Of a stretch of 64,000 nt of DNA, positions 25,998 to 35,071 are shown one piece after another. Each line of letters starts with the position of its first letter. The stretch's first letter is position 1. This stretch comes from an uncultured Burkholderiales bacterium. Lineage in GTDB: Bacteria; Pseudomonadota; Gammaproteobacteria; Burkholderiales; Burkholderiaceae_C. The stretch covers positions 1 to 64,000 of the forward strand of contig CAIKVH010000086.1 of the NCBI GenBank assembly GCA_903830725.1, given 5' to 3'. The notes beneath the pieces are model-generated. The model had not been told where the DNA came from. It worked only from the letters and a program-made list of their open reading frames with translations, and made no database searches. Both the position numbers and the translations under genes were made by a program.

Positions 25998-27539
25998 ATG
26001 ACTACCTCCTTGTTGAGTATTCGCAGTGTTACCAAAAAATATCCACTGGTGACGGCAAATGACCAAGTTTCCCTAGAGGTAAAAAAGGGTGAAATTCACG
26101 CCGTTTTAGGCGAAAACGGGGCCGGTAAATCAACGCTCATGAAAATCATCTACGGGGCTGTTAAGCCAGATGCTGGTGAGGTTGTGTTCAAAGGAAAGCC
26201 TGTTCATATAAAAAATCCCCAAGAAGCCAGACGCCTTGGGATCAGTATGGTTTTCCAACATTTCAGTTTGTTTGAGACGCTTAGCGTTGCTGAGAATGTA
26301 TGGCTTGGTCTGGGCAAGGAGCTCAAATTACCCCAGGTTGAGGAGAAAATCAAACTTATAGCAAATGAATATGGTCTGGATGTTGATCCAAGAAGTCCGG
26401 TGCACGCCCTGAGCGTTGGCGAGCGTCAGCGAGTAGAGATCATCAGAGCTCTGCTAGGAGATCCTGATTTGTTGATTTTGGATGAGCCTACTTCCGTCTT
26501 AACGCCGCAAGCAGTAGATAAATTATTTGTCGTTCTCAAAAGACTAGCTACGCGTGGCTGTAGTATTTTGTATATCAGTCATAAACTTCACGAGATTCGA
26601 TCGTTGTGCGATGTTTGTACAGTGATGAGAGCTGGGCGAGTCACCGGGCAATGCATCCCAAATCTTGAAACAAATGAGTCTCTCAGTCGCATGATGATTG
26701 GTGCCGAGCCTTCTGACTTGGTGCATGAAGCGCATCAAACCGGTGCAACTGTTTTAAAAGTTAATGATCTGAGCTTGCAAAAAATAGATCAATTTGGCGT
26801 AAATTTAGAGAACATTCAAATAGATCTTAGAAAAGGTGAGGTTTTAGGAATAGCAGGGGTCTCTGGTAACGGGCAACGCGAGTTGCTTTACGCATTGTCC
26901 GGGGAGGATGTTCGCGCTAAACCTGAGTCGATCGTTTTGAAGGGGCAAAGTGTTGCGCAATTAGGTCCATCCCAGCGCAGAATGCTAGGGCTTCATTTTG
27001 TGCCTGAGGAGCGGCTTGGAAGAGGGGCTGTGCCCACCTTAAGCTTAATGCACAACCTGCTGTTGACTAGGACGGAGTCCTGTGGCTCTTGGGGCTGGAT
27101 AGACGAAAAAACCCTTTTACAGCAAACTCAAAAAATCATTTCCGATTTCAACGTCAAAGCAAGTAGCCCACAAGCGACCGCGAGTTCTTTATCCGGCGGT
27201 AATTTGCAAAAGTTCATTGTGGGTAGGGAGATCGATGCAAACCCTGATGTGCTGATTATTTGTCAGCCTACATGGGGCGTGGATGTGGGGGCAGCGGCGC
27301 AAATAAGATCCGAGATTTTGAGACTCAGAAATGCAGACTGCGCCATTTTGGTGGTGAGCGAGGAGCTTGAAGAGCTCTTTGAAATATCGGATCGCATACA
27401 GGTTATTTCTCAGGGGCGTCTGTCTCCTCCTATTAGCCGTTTGAATGCAACAAAGGAGCTTGTTGGTTCTTGGATGAGTGGACTATGGGAAACAACAGAA
27501 TCGTCCCAAAGCGAGGCGCAAACCGGGATTCGAACATAA
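25998..27539 (+). CDS. BMP-type nucleoside/purine ABC transporter, double ATPase
   Basis: Cytosolic energy unit with two ABC domains in one 513-residue chain, as in NupA- and XylG-like proteins. First domain: Walker A GENGAGKST, signature LSVGERQRVEIIRALL, Walker B LLILDEPTSVLTP. Second domain: degenerate Walker A GVSGNGQRELL, signature LSGGNLQKFIVGREI and Walker B VLIICQPTWGVDVG, where Gln replaces the catalytic acid, which is normal for this family. It heads the operon ATPase-permease-permease-lipoprotein that ends just before an adenine deaminase, so purine bases or nucleosides are the likely cargo. Confidence 0.92.
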   Translation: MTTSLLSIRSVTKKYPLVTANDQVSLEVKKGEIHAVLGENGAGKSTLMKIIYGAVKPDAGEVVFKGKPVHIKNPQEARRLGISMVFQHFSLFETLSVAENVWLGLGKELKLPQVEEKIKLIANEYGLDVDPRSPVHALSVGERQRVEIIRALLGDPDLLILDEPTSVLTPQAVDKLFVVLKRLATRGCSILYISHKLHEIRSLCDVCTVMRAGRVTGQCIPNLETNESLSRMMIGAEPSDLVHEAHQTGATVLKVNDLSLQKIDQFGVNLENIQIDLRKGEVLGIAGVSGNGQRELLYALSGEDVRAKPESIVLKGQSVAQLGPSQRRMLGLHFVPEERLGRGAVPTLSLMHNLLLTRTESCGSWGWIDEKTLLQQTQKIISDFNVKASSPQATASSLSGGNLQKFIVGREIDANPDVLIICQPTWGVDVGAAAQIRSEILRLRNADCAILVVSEELEELFEISDRIQVISQGRLSPPISRLNATKELVGSWMSGLWETTESSQSEAQTGIRT

Positions 27540-27612
27540 ATACAAGCTTTGCTTGAATTTAATAAGCGTATTATTCAAATTCCAACATCCAATTTTCAAT
27601 ACTCAATATCCA

Positions 27613-28704
27613 ATGTTTAAATTAGAGCAAAGACCTTATCCATCTAAGTTTTGGAGTATTGCTTCCCCTCTTTTATCACTTCTTATTACGGTGATCTTAG
27701 GAATGGTTTTATTTCTTTTGCTCGGTAAAGATCCGGTTAAAGGTTTATTGGTCTTCTTTTGGGAGCCAATTAAAACGGGTTATGCACTTGGAGAATTAAT
27801 GGTCAAGGCAATCCCACTGCTCATCATCGCAACGGGGTTAGCAGTTTGTTTTAGATCTAACGTATGGAATATTGGTGCAGAGGGACAATTCGTATTAGGA
27901 GCTATATTTGCATCCGGTGTTGCGCTCTTGGCCGAGAAAGACACGAGTGCGTGGATCGTTGTGCCGATTTTGCTTGCAGGCATATTGGGCGGCATGGTTT
28001 GGGCATCCATTACAGCTTTGCTTCGAGATCGTTTTAATACGAGCGAGATCCTCGTCAGCTTAATGCTGGTCTATGTTGCCATTATGTTGCTGAACTATTT
28101 GGTCTACGGCCCTTGGAAAGATCCACTTGGGTACAACTTTCCGCAAACCAAAACGTTTGAGGTTGTTACACAAATACCTCGACTTTTTAAGGGTTCGAGA
28201 ATTAACATAGGTCTTTTTATTGCCTTCTTTGGGTCACTGTGTTTGTGGGTATTTTTATTCAAAACTCGTGCAGGGTTTGCTTTGAGAGTCGGGGGTCTTG
28301 CCCCTCAGGCCGCAGGGTACGCTGGCTTTTCCTCTAGCAAAGCATTGTGGGCTGCGCTTTTATGCTCGGGCGCTGCTTCTGGGCTCGCCGGTGCGCTAGA
28401 GGTTGCCGGGCCTGTTGGACAACTAACCCCTTTTATTCCAGTTGGCTACGGTTTTGCTGCAATCATTGTGGCCTTCGTTGGAAGGGTGCATCCCCTGGGT
28501 ATGATTTTTTCTTCTTTGCTGATGAGCATGTTCTATATTGGGGGTGAGTTGGCGCAGTCTCGCCTTGGTCTTCCCAAGTCCTTAACTGGCGTGTTTCAAG
28601 GATTACTTTTATTTACTCTTTTAGCTTGTGATGTGCTGATTGCATACCGAATTCGTATGTCCACTCGAACTCTCCTGAAGCTACCCCAGTCTAACCAAAC
28701 ATAA
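27613..28704 (+). CDS. BMP-type ABC transporter permease 1
   Basis: Inner-membrane permease, about 363 residues from ATG 27613 (MFKLEQRPYPSKFW). The frame is open further upstream and overlaps the ATPase end, but that part is hydrophilic, unlike the family, and reads through degenerate CCAAT-rich repeats. Family features: LLGKDPVKGLLVFFWEP, CFRSNVWNIGAEGQFVLGAI and VGYGFAAIIVAFVGRVHPLG. It is paired with the second permease 13 bp downstream. Confidence 0.9.
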   Translation: MFKLEQRPYPSKFWSIASPLLSLLITVILGMVLFLLLGKDPVKGLLVFFWEPIKTGYALGELMVKAIPLLIIATGLAVCFRSNVWNIGAEGQFVLGAIFASGVALLAEKDTSAWIVVPILLAGILGGMVWASITALLRDRFNTSEILVSLMLVYVAIMLLNYLVYGPWKDPLGYNFPQTKTFEVVTQIPRLFKGSRINIGLFIAFFGSLCLWVFLFKTRAGFALRVGGLAPQAAGYAGFSSSKALWAALLCSGAASGLAGALEVAGPVGQLTPFIPVGYGFAAIIVAFVGRVHPLGMIFSSLLMSMFYIGGELAQSRLGLPKSLTGVFQGLLLFTLLACDVLIAYRIRMSTRTLLKLPQSNQT

Positions 28705-28717
28705 GGTATATGCCCCT

Positions 28718-29638
28718 ATGGAAACCTACGCATTACTGATTGCTGCAACGCTCAATGCAGGAACTGTTCTTGCAATCGCCTCACTGGGATTGTTGATCAA
28801 CGAGCGTTCGGGGGTCGTCAATTTAGGGGCTGAGGGCGTGATGCTTTGTGCAGCCATTGCCGCTTTTGCTACGGGTGTGCACTCGGGCAGTGATGTGCTT
28901 GGGTTTGCATCTGGGGCTCTAGTTGGCGGTTTTATGGCTTTTGTGTTCGGGGTATTGGTTATCTTTTTAAATACCAACCAATACGCAACGGGTCTGGCAC
29001 TTAGCCTATTTGGAGCCGGTTTCTCTGCGTTCGTAGGTGTTGGGTATGTCCAAGCTAAATTAGTTGACCGTATCCATTTCTCAATCCCGGTGCTAGAGGA
29101 CATCCCCTTCCTTGGAACTGCATTTTTTCAACACCACCCGATGGTCTACCTTACCGTTATTTTTGCCGTTGGTTTGATATGGTTTTTAAACAAAACACGC
29201 CCCGGTTTGGTGCTTAGAAGTATTGGTGAATCTCCGGAGTCTGCCCATGCGCTTGGATATAACGTCAGAATGATCAGACTTGGTGCCGTAGTGATGGGGG
29301 GGGCTTTGTGCGGTTTATCAGGCGCTTATATTTCTCTAATCTATACTCCACTGTGGGTTGAAGGTATGATTGCGGGTAAGGGTTGGATTGCTTTAGCGTT
29401 GACTACATTTGCAACCTGGAAGCCCATGAGAGTTTTGTGGGGTGCTTACTTGTTTGGAGGTGTGACGATGTTGCAGTTCCATCTCCAAACGATTGGGGTT
29501 GATGTGCCCAGTCAGTTGCTAAGTATGCTCCCCTACGTTGCGACTATTGTTGTGTTAGCGCTTATTTCGCGCAATCCTCTTTGGATTAAAGTGAATATGC
29601 CGGCGTCAATTGGGAAACCTTTTTATCCCGGGGCTTAA
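28718..29638 (+). CDS. BMP-type ABC transporter permease 2
   Basis: Second permease, 306 residues, mostly hydrophobic. Features: LIAATLNAGTVLAIASLGLLINE, SGVVNLGAEGVMLCAA, TNQYATGLALSLFGAG, LRSIGESPESAHALGYNV and AGKGWIALALTTFATWKP, all typical of the nucleoside/purine branch of this family. It is 13 bp after permease 1, with the lipoprotein gene 48 bp downstream behind an AAAGGAA ribosome binding site. Confidence 0.92.
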   Translation: METYALLIAATLNAGTVLAIASLGLLINERSGVVNLGAEGVMLCAAIAAFATGVHSGSDVLGFASGALVGGFMAFVFGVLVIFLNTNQYATGLALSLFGAGFSAFVGVGYVQAKLVDRIHFSIPVLEDIPFLGTAFFQHHPMVYLTVIFAVGLIWFLNKTRPGLVLRSIGESPESAHALGYNVRMIRLGAVVMGGALCGLSGAYISLIYTPLWVEGMIAGKGWIALALTTFATWKPMRVLWGAYLFGGVTMLQFHLQTIGVDVPSQLLSMLPYVATIVVLALISRNPLWIKVNMPASIGKPFYPGA

Positions 29639-29686
29639 GTTTTTGTGATTGAGTAATCTTGGCTATTTTTTAAAAAGGAAATGTAA

Positions 29687-30835
29687 ATGACAGATTTGTA
29701 TAAACGTAAATGGATTCAAAAAGCAGCTATTGCTACAGTTGTTGCCGCAGCTTTAGTAGCTTGCGGTAAAAAAGAAGAAGCAAAAACTGAAGCCCCTGCA
29801 GCTGAAGCTAAAACAACTGAGCCATTAAAAATTGCATTCGCCTACATTGGCCCAGTGGGTGACGGTGGCTGGACTTTTGCACACGACAATGGACGTAAAG
29901 CCTTAGAGAAAGAATTTGGATCAAAGATCACAACATCTTTCGTAGAGAATGTTCCTGAGTCTGCAGATGCAGAGCGTGTGATTCGCGACATGGCTTCCCA
30001 AGGCAATAAATTGATCTTTGGTACAACCTTTGGCTACATGGAGCCAATGCTCAAAGTTGCTGGCGATTTCAAGGACGTTAAGTTTGAACACGCCACGGGT
30101 TACAAACAAGCAGATAATTTAAAAACGTATGACAGCCGTACCTATGAAGGTGCTTACATGGCTGGTGTCATTGCAGGCAAGATGACTAAGAGCAACGTTC
30201 TAGGTGTCGTTGCTTCCGTGCCAATCCCTGAGGTGATTCGCAACATCAACAGTTTCACTTTAGGCGCTCAGTCAAGTAACCCCAAAATTAAAACCAAGGT
30301 CGTTTGGGTGAACGAGTGGTTCAACCCACCAAAGGAAACTGAGGCAGCTACATCGCTGATCAACGGGGGTGCTGATATTTTGTTCCAAAATACAGACTCA
30401 CCAGCCGTCCTAAAGACAGCTGAGTCCAAGGGCAAGCGTGCCTTTGGCTGGGACTCCGATATGACCGCCTATGGACCTAAAGCCCATCTGGCTTCTGCAG
30501 TGATTAACTGGGGACCCTATTACATCAAAGCAACCAAAGACGCTTTAGAAGGTAAATGGACTGGTGGCACGCATTCATGGTGGGGCGTTAAAGATGGCGC
30601 AATTGATATTGTCTCCATTGCGGACGATGTGCCCGCTGATACCAAAGCAAAAATTGATGAAGTCAAAAAAGGCTTGACCGATGGTTCCTTTGCGATATGG
30701 AAAGGACCAATCACTGACAATACAGGTAAGGCTGTATTAAAAGACGGCGAAATTGCTGATGACGGTTTCTTGAGTGGCATTAAATTCTACGTAAAAGGCG
30801 TAGAGGGTAAAGTGCCTGGAGGTGACAAGAAGTAA
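29687..30835 (+). CDS. BMP-family binding lipoprotein (purine/nucleoside)
   Basis: Membrane-anchored binding component, 382 residues. The lipobox LVAC puts the acylated cysteine at residue 26, followed by a Lys/Glu/Ala-rich tether. Domain features: IAFAYIGPVGDGGWTFAHDNG, NVPESADAERVIRDMASQG, DSRTYEGAYMAGVIAGKM and AFGWDSDMTAYGPKAHLAS. Related proteins bind nucleosides or purines; adenine deaminase directly downstream supports that. It is the last gene of the importer and is followed by a stem-loop and a strong terminator. Confidence 0.92.
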   Translation: MTDLYKRKWIQKAAIATVVAAALVACGKKEEAKTEAPAAEAKTTEPLKIAFAYIGPVGDGGWTFAHDNGRKALEKEFGSKITTSFVENVPESADAERVIRDMASQGNKLIFGTTFGYMEPMLKVAGDFKDVKFEHATGYKQADNLKTYDSRTYEGAYMAGVIAGKMTKSNVLGVVASVPIPEVIRNINSFTLGAQSSNPKIKTKVVWVNEWFNPPKETEAATSLINGGADILFQNTDSPAVLKTAESKGKRAFGWDSDMTAYGPKAHLASAVINWGPYYIKATKDALEGKWTGGTHSWWGVKDGAIDIVSIADDVPADTKAKIDEVKKGLTDGSFAIWKGPITDNTGKAVLKDGEIADDGFLSGIKFYVKGVEGKVPGGDKK

Positions 30836-30842
30836 TGCTACA

Positions 30843-30878
30843 AGCAAGCAAGTTGCCTTAACAAGTAACTTGATTGCT
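30843..30878 (+). other. 3' stem-loop after the BMP lipoprotein gene
   Basis: AGCAAGCAAGTT (30843-30854) pairs with AACTTGATTGCT (30867-30878) with one mismatch and a 12-nt loop. It begins 8 bp after the stop codon and lies before the terminator. It could protect the binding-protein mRNA end. Confidence 0.55.
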
Positions 30879-30924
30879 AGAGTCGATTCTTGCTTATCTA
30901 ATCCTTATCAAGTTAAATCTACTC

Positions 30925-30961
30925 ATGCCCTTGGACTCTTTCGAGTTCAAGGGCATTTTTA
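30925..30961 (+). terminator. intrinsic terminator of the BMP transporter operon
   Basis: ATGCCCTTG-GACTC-TTTC-GAGTT-CAAGGGCAT forms a near-perfect stem of about 14 bp with a TTTC loop, followed directly by TTTTT. Confidence 0.9.
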
Positions 30962-31031
30962 ATGGTGATTCAGTTGTAAACTGTGTCTTAAAGTTAAATA
31001 TTTTTAATATATGAGATTAGGTTAATTGTTT

Positions 31032-32084
31032 ATGTACAACGTTCATCCCGTCCCTCTCAAACGCATCCCCGAACTCATAAAGCGAATGCCCAAAGCAGAG
31101 CTTCACATTCATATCGAGGGCTCCTTGGAGCCAGAGTTGATTTTCAAACTAGCAAAGAAAAATAATATAGCCATACCCTATGATAGTGTTCAGGCACTTC
31201 GCGCAGCCTATGCATTCACTAACTTGCAAAGTTTCTTAGATATTTACTATGCAGGAGCCAGTGTTCTTATCAATGAGGAAGACTTTTATGAAATGGCTTA
31301 TGCCTATTTTTTAAAAGCCGCACAGGACCACGTTGTCCATGCGGAACTCTTCTTTGACCCCCAGACGCACACTATTCGCGGTGTACCCATGCAGGCCATT
31401 ATTGAGGGCTTAAGTCGGGCCTGCCAGCAAGCGCAGCAAGAGTTAGGTATTACCTCTTGTTTGATACTTTGTTTTCTTAGGCATTTGGACGAGGACGATG
31501 CTTTTAAAACCCTAGAGGAAGCTCTCCCATTTAGGCAGCACTGGGTAGGTGTAGGATTGGATTCGAGTGAGGTGGGGCATCCTCCGGAGAAATTTGCCAA
31601 AGTGTTTGCCAAATGCAAGGAACTTGGTTTTAAGTTGGTCGCACACGCAGGGGAGGAGGGGCCGCCCGAATATATTTGGTCTGCGCTTGATGTTCTCGGC
31701 GTTCAGCGAATCGATCACGGCGTTCAGTCAATCAACGATCCAGAGCTCATAAAGCGTCTTAGGGCCCAGAGGATCCCGTTAACCGTGTGTCCACTGTCTA
31801 ACTTAAAACTCAAAGTATTTGAGGAGTTGTCTCAGCACAATGCTGCAAAGCTTTTAAGTTACGGATTGTGTGTGACCCTTAATTCTGATGACCCCGCATA
31901 TTTTGGTGGGTATATTAATGAAAATTTTTTGCAGACCTTTGAGGCTTTGGGATTAGGCGCTAAAGAGGCGTACGCATTTGCGCACAATAGCTTTGAGGCC
32001 AGCTTTATGTCAGTTGCCCAAAAAGAGAAGTGTTTTCATGACTTGAAAGTCTGCTTTGAGAGTTTTGTGGAAAATGATGCTTAG
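31032..32084 (+). CDS. adenine deaminase (adenosine-deaminase-like family)
   Basis: Converts adenine to hypoxanthine and ammonia in the cytosol. About 350 residues; zinc and catalytic motifs AELHIHIEGSLEPE, LVAHAGEEGPPEYIW, RIDHGVQ and LNSDDPAYFGGYINEN. The stretch GVGLDSSEVGHPPEKF replaces the GLAGDE region of adenosine deaminases and is as in PA0148-type adenine deaminases, so adenine is preferred over adenosine. The ATG at 31032 is used; a TTG lies 6 bp earlier. It has its own short upstream region after the importer terminator. Confidence 0.9.
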   Translation: MYNVHPVPLKRIPELIKRMPKAELHIHIEGSLEPELIFKLAKKNNIAIPYDSVQALRAAYAFTNLQSFLDIYYAGASVLINEEDFYEMAYAYFLKAAQDHVVHAELFFDPQTHTIRGVPMQAIIEGLSRACQQAQQELGITSCLILCFLRHLDEDDAFKTLEEALPFRQHWVGVGLDSSEVGHPPEKFAKVFAKCKELGFKLVAHAGEEGPPEYIWSALDVLGVQRIDHGVQSINDPELIKRLRAQRIPLTVCPLSNLKLKVFEELSQHNAAKLLSYGLCVTLNSDDPAYFGGYINENFLQTFEALGLGAKEAYAFAHNSFEASFMSVAQKEKCFHDLKVCFESFVENDA

Positions 32085-32123
32085 TAGTAATTCCAGCTGA
32101 GAAACGATGTTTGATTAAGAGCG

Positions 32124-33419
32124 ATGAGCAATAAAATTTTAATTGTTGGGGCCGGCATAGGTGGTCTAAGTGCAACGATCGCTTTAGGGCTTGCCAACAA
32201 ATCAGTTTCTATCATCGAACAGTCTTCGCAATTAGGAGAGGTGGGTGCGGGGGTGCAGCTTGGCCCCAATGTCACCAAAATTTTAAAACGATGGGGTGTT
32301 GACCAAGCTCTAGAGGCTTATGCCTTTGAGCCCAACTGCCTTGAGGTTTACGGCGCTAAGAGCGGTAAGCTGTTGGCTAATTTACCGTTGGGACAGTCCT
32401 TTAGAACCCGCTACGGATCACCTTACTTAACAGTTCATCGTGCCGATCTCCATGCCTTGTTGCTCTCAAGCGTTAAAAAGCATGGCTATGCAGATATCCA
32501 TCTAAATCAAAGGGTGCATGACGTTCAAAACGGTCCCGATGCTGTTCAAGTTAAAGTACAGTCGCAAGGGCAAGGGCAAGGGGTAGATCCTGTGCCATCC
32601 CCAATCATTGAAGATTACGAAGCTTTGATCGGCGCAGACGGTGTTTGGAGTAGAGTCAGGGATGTGCTTTTCACATCAAACCCGGCTCAATTTGGCTCCA
32701 ATGCAGTCTCATTCTCTGGTGACTTGGCTTACCGTTCGCTTGTATTGCAAAAGTTATTGCCCCCTCATTTGAGGACTTTTGCTGTTAAGGTCTGGCTTGG
32801 TCCTGACATGCATTTGGTTCAGTATCCTATTAGGAGGGGAGAGTGGCTTAACTCGGTATTGATTTTAAGCCCCAGCCAACACTTGAGAGCTAGAGACGCC
32901 GTGCCCAAGGACGTATTGTCAGCGCTTGACTGGACCATTAACATGAGTCAAGATCAAAAAGCACTTAATATTCAATCCATTCTTCACCAAACTTGTCCAA
33001 TCGTTCAAGATACTTTAAGAGCTATTGAGACTTGGAATGTTTGGCCCTTAATGAAATCCGAACCCCTGTCTAGCAGCTCTCAAATGGCCAAAGGAAGGGT
33101 AGGACTGTTGGGGGATGCCGCGCACCCGATGCTCCCCTATTTGGCTCAGGGTGCTGGAATGGCTATTGAGGACGCATTTGAGTTGGGCGAGCAATTTAAC
33201 GGCAAAACAAATAGTGCTCGCCCATATTGCGTTCAGAACATTCTCGCAGGCTACGCTGCAAAGCGTTGGGCGAGAAGTGCAGAGGTTCAAAAGAGGGCGT
33301 TACTAAATGCTGATATTTTTCACGCCAATCATGCGCTCGCATGGGCTAGAGACCGCTCTCTTCAACTATTTGGACCGAAGTTACTTGATATGCCCTGGTT
33401 ATACGGGTATCAGTCCTGA
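32124..33419 (+). CDS. FAD-dependent aromatic monooxygenase (salicylate/3-hydroxybenzoate hydroxylase-like)
   Basis: Group A flavoprotein hydroxylase, 431 residues. The Rossmann motif VGAGIGGLSATIALG is at the N-terminus, the DG motif at IGADGVWSRVRD, and the GD motif LLGDAAHPMLPYLAQGAGMAIEDA near residue 330. It hydroxylates an aromatic acid with NAD(P)H and oxygen. The ring substrate is not readable. The MLPYLAQGAGMAIEDA form is common in salicylate- and 3-hydroxybenzoate-6-hydroxylase-like proteins, and a gentisate-type dioxygenase occurs at 45754. An internal three-copy CAAGGG repeat (32565-32582) encodes Gln-Gly repeats in a surface loop. It is 39 bp after the adenine deaminase. Confidence 0.85.
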   Translation: MSNKILIVGAGIGGLSATIALGLANKSVSIIEQSSQLGEVGAGVQLGPNVTKILKRWGVDQALEAYAFEPNCLEVYGAKSGKLLANLPLGQSFRTRYGSPYLTVHRADLHALLLSSVKKHGYADIHLNQRVHDVQNGPDAVQVKVQSQGQGQGVDPVPSPIIEDYEALIGADGVWSRVRDVLFTSNPAQFGSNAVSFSGDLAYRSLVLQKLLPPHLRTFAVKVWLGPDMHLVQYPIRRGEWLNSVLILSPSQHLRARDAVPKDVLSALDWTINMSQDQKALNIQSILHQTCPIVQDTLRAIETWNVWPLMKSEPLSSSSQMAKGRVGLLGDAAHPMLPYLAQGAGMAIEDAFELGEQFNGKTNSARPYCVQNILAGYAAKRWARSAEVQKRALLNADIFHANHALAWARDRSLQLFGPKLLDMPWLYGYQS

Positions 33420-33444
33420 TTCTCTTACTCTTAATTAAGAATTT

Positions 33445-33468
33445 AAGGATCCAAGGATCCAAGGATCC
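33445..33468. repeat. 8-bp tandem repeat, three copies
   Basis: AAGGATCC repeated three times without mismatch in the spacer between the monooxygenase and the efflux operon. Confidence 0.9.
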
Positions 33469-33584
33469 ATTGCATTGGTAAATGTCCGTAGCGTGACTAA
33501 TTACAAAAGTTTGGAAAATATTTTTTTTGTAAAACCAATTGATTAGAATCGTGTGCGGGATCTGTATTTAATAATTGAGCTTAC

Positions 33585-33599
33585 AAATACATCCTTAGT
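33585..33599 (+). repeat. 15-bp direct repeat, copy 1
   Basis: AAATACATCCTTAGT, found again at 35036-35050. This copy is about 165 bp upstream of the adaptor gene. Two exact 15-mers in non-coding DNA of one operon are unlikely by chance; a regulatory site or a remnant of duplication are both possible. Confidence 0.6.
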
Positions 33600-33763
33600 C
33601 AGACGGGGGTTTTAAGGACAACTTCTGTACATTAATTAAATAGTCTTTCTTTTTAAGCATTTATTAAGCTTAGCTTGCCTAAAATATTCCAATTTCTAAA
33701 CTTGACCTGCGCCTAGGTAGTTTTTTCTTTTTAAGATTTGAACGTTAATCTCTATTATTCAAA

Positions 33764-35002
33764 ATGAATTTATCAAAGTTTCAGCACGTATTAATTCGCC
33801 CAATTATGAAAATAGTTTTAAAAATAAAAGGTAATAAAAAATACCTTTTAACCGGTGGACTTTTAATCCTAGCTGCTACTGTAGGACTTGTATCCTGCAA
33901 AAAGGATGAAGGTAAAACTGCAGTGGAGTCGCCCTTAGCAAAAGCTGTAGCCAACTATAACTTTGTGGATTTAAACGAAAAGCAAGCTTCTGGGTTAAGA
34001 GTTAAGTCCGTTGAGAGGTCAAGCTTCGCCTCCCAATTGGCGGCCTACGGAAGTATCGACTTTAACGAAAACTCTGCTGTACAGGTATTCACTCCCTATC
34101 AGGGCAAGATTATTCAAACCTTCGCTGATGTTGGGGACTTTGTGAGCAAGGGACAGCCCCTTTATACGGTGGATAGTTCTGACCTAGCCCAAGCAGAGGC
34201 ATCGCTTTTGTCCGCTAAAGGGGTGTTTGATCAGTCAAGCGCAACCCTGAATAGAGCAAAAGATTTGTACCAAATGCGCTCTATTTCTTTGAAAGAGTTG
34301 GAGCAAAATACTGCGGACCAAAATGCAGCCGAAGCCTCTTTGAAAGCCGCTAGAGAGGGGGTGCGTTTATTTGGTAAAACAACTGTAGAAATTCAAAAAA
34401 TTGAAAATGACCGTAAATTGGATGCTGTTCTAGTTGTGCCCAGTCCAATCAATGGGCAAGTAGTCACTCGTAGCGCTCAGCCAGGGTTGCTGGTCCAACC
34501 CGGTAACTCCCCCGCCCCTTATGTTGTTGCTGATGTCGTAAACAAATGGCTGATCATCAACGCCTCCGAAGAGGACAGTACCAAGTTGCATACTGGGCAG
34601 GAGTTGGATGTCAAGGTCCCGGTACTCCCTGACGAGTCATTCAAGGGGCGTATAAAAATTGTGAGCTCCATTGTTGATCCCACTACTAGGACGGTTCTTG
34701 TTAGAGCTGATATCAGTGATCCTAAGAGGATACTGAGATCAGGTATGTACGCCACCTACTTGGTGAAAGGCGACAAAGTGGTGAAGGGACTCGGCGTACC
34801 TGAGGACGCAGTTGTTAGGGAGGGCGACGGCACGATGACGGTTTGGGTGACTGAGGACGGGCGACACTGGGTCAGTCGTGCAGTCACTTTAGGCCTCAAA
34901 ACAAATGGACTGGTTCAAATAACCAGTGGCTTGGAGGAGGGCGAGAAGATCGCAACTACGGGTGCAATTTTTCTGAGTAACATGCTATTCAAGAATAAGT
35001 AA
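33764..35002 (+). CDS. RND efflux periplasmic adaptor (membrane fusion lipoprotein)
   Basis: Adaptor linking an inner-membrane RND pump to an outer-membrane channel. 412 residues from ATG 33764; an internal ATG at 33806 would give a more ordinary lipoprotein signal. The lipobox VSC has its cysteine at residue 45 of the longer form. Features: SIDFNENSAVQVFTPYQGKIIQTFADVGDFVSKGQPLYTVD (barrel-sandwich part), a coiled-coil hairpin around 150-200, and PSPINGQVVTRSAQPGLLVQPG. It resembles CzcB/CusB-type adaptors. It is first in the efflux operon. Confidence 0.88.
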   Translation: MNLSKFQHVLIRPIMKIVLKIKGNKKYLLTGGLLILAATVGLVSCKKDEGKTAVESPLAKAVANYNFVDLNEKQASGLRVKSVERSSFASQLAAYGSIDFNENSAVQVFTPYQGKIIQTFADVGDFVSKGQPLYTVDSSDLAQAEASLLSAKGVFDQSSATLNRAKDLYQMRSISLKELEQNTADQNAAEASLKAAREGVRLFGKTTVEIQKIENDRKLDAVLVVPSPINGQVVTRSAQPGLLVQPGNSPAPYVVADVVNKWLIINASEEDSTKLHTGQELDVKVPVLPDESFKGRIKIVSSIVDPTTRTVLVRADISDPKRILRSGMYATYLVKGDKVVKGLGVPEDAVVREGDGTMTVWVTEDGRHWVSRAVTLGLKTNGLVQITSGLEEGEKIATTGAIFLSNMLFKNK

Positions 35003-35035
35003 AGAGCCAAGCGTGAAGCAAACTCTCAGATTTCA

Positions 35036-35050
35036 AAATACATCCTTAGT
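35036..35050 (+). repeat. 15-bp direct repeat, copy 2
   Basis: AAATACATCCTTAGT, identical to 33585-33599, here in the 69-bp spacer between adaptor and pump genes, 21 bp before the pump start codon. Confidence 0.6.
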
Positions 35051-35071
35051 GAATTTATTAGAGATACCAAC

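Larger units (their letters stand above)
33420..33763. other. 344-bp gap upstream of the efflux operon, with tandem repeat
   Basis: AT-rich and without a supported gene. It contains three perfect tandem copies of AAGGATCC (33445-33468), and AAATACATCCTTAGT (33585-33599), which recurs at 35036-35050. The promoter of the efflux operon must lie here. I see no clear sigma-54 element. Confidence 0.7.

Noticed and set aside
27520-27536. GGGATTCGAAC looks like the T-loop of a tRNA on the minus strand
   Set aside because: No acceptor stem, anticodon arm or D-arm can be built around it, and it lies in the last codons of the ATPase gene.
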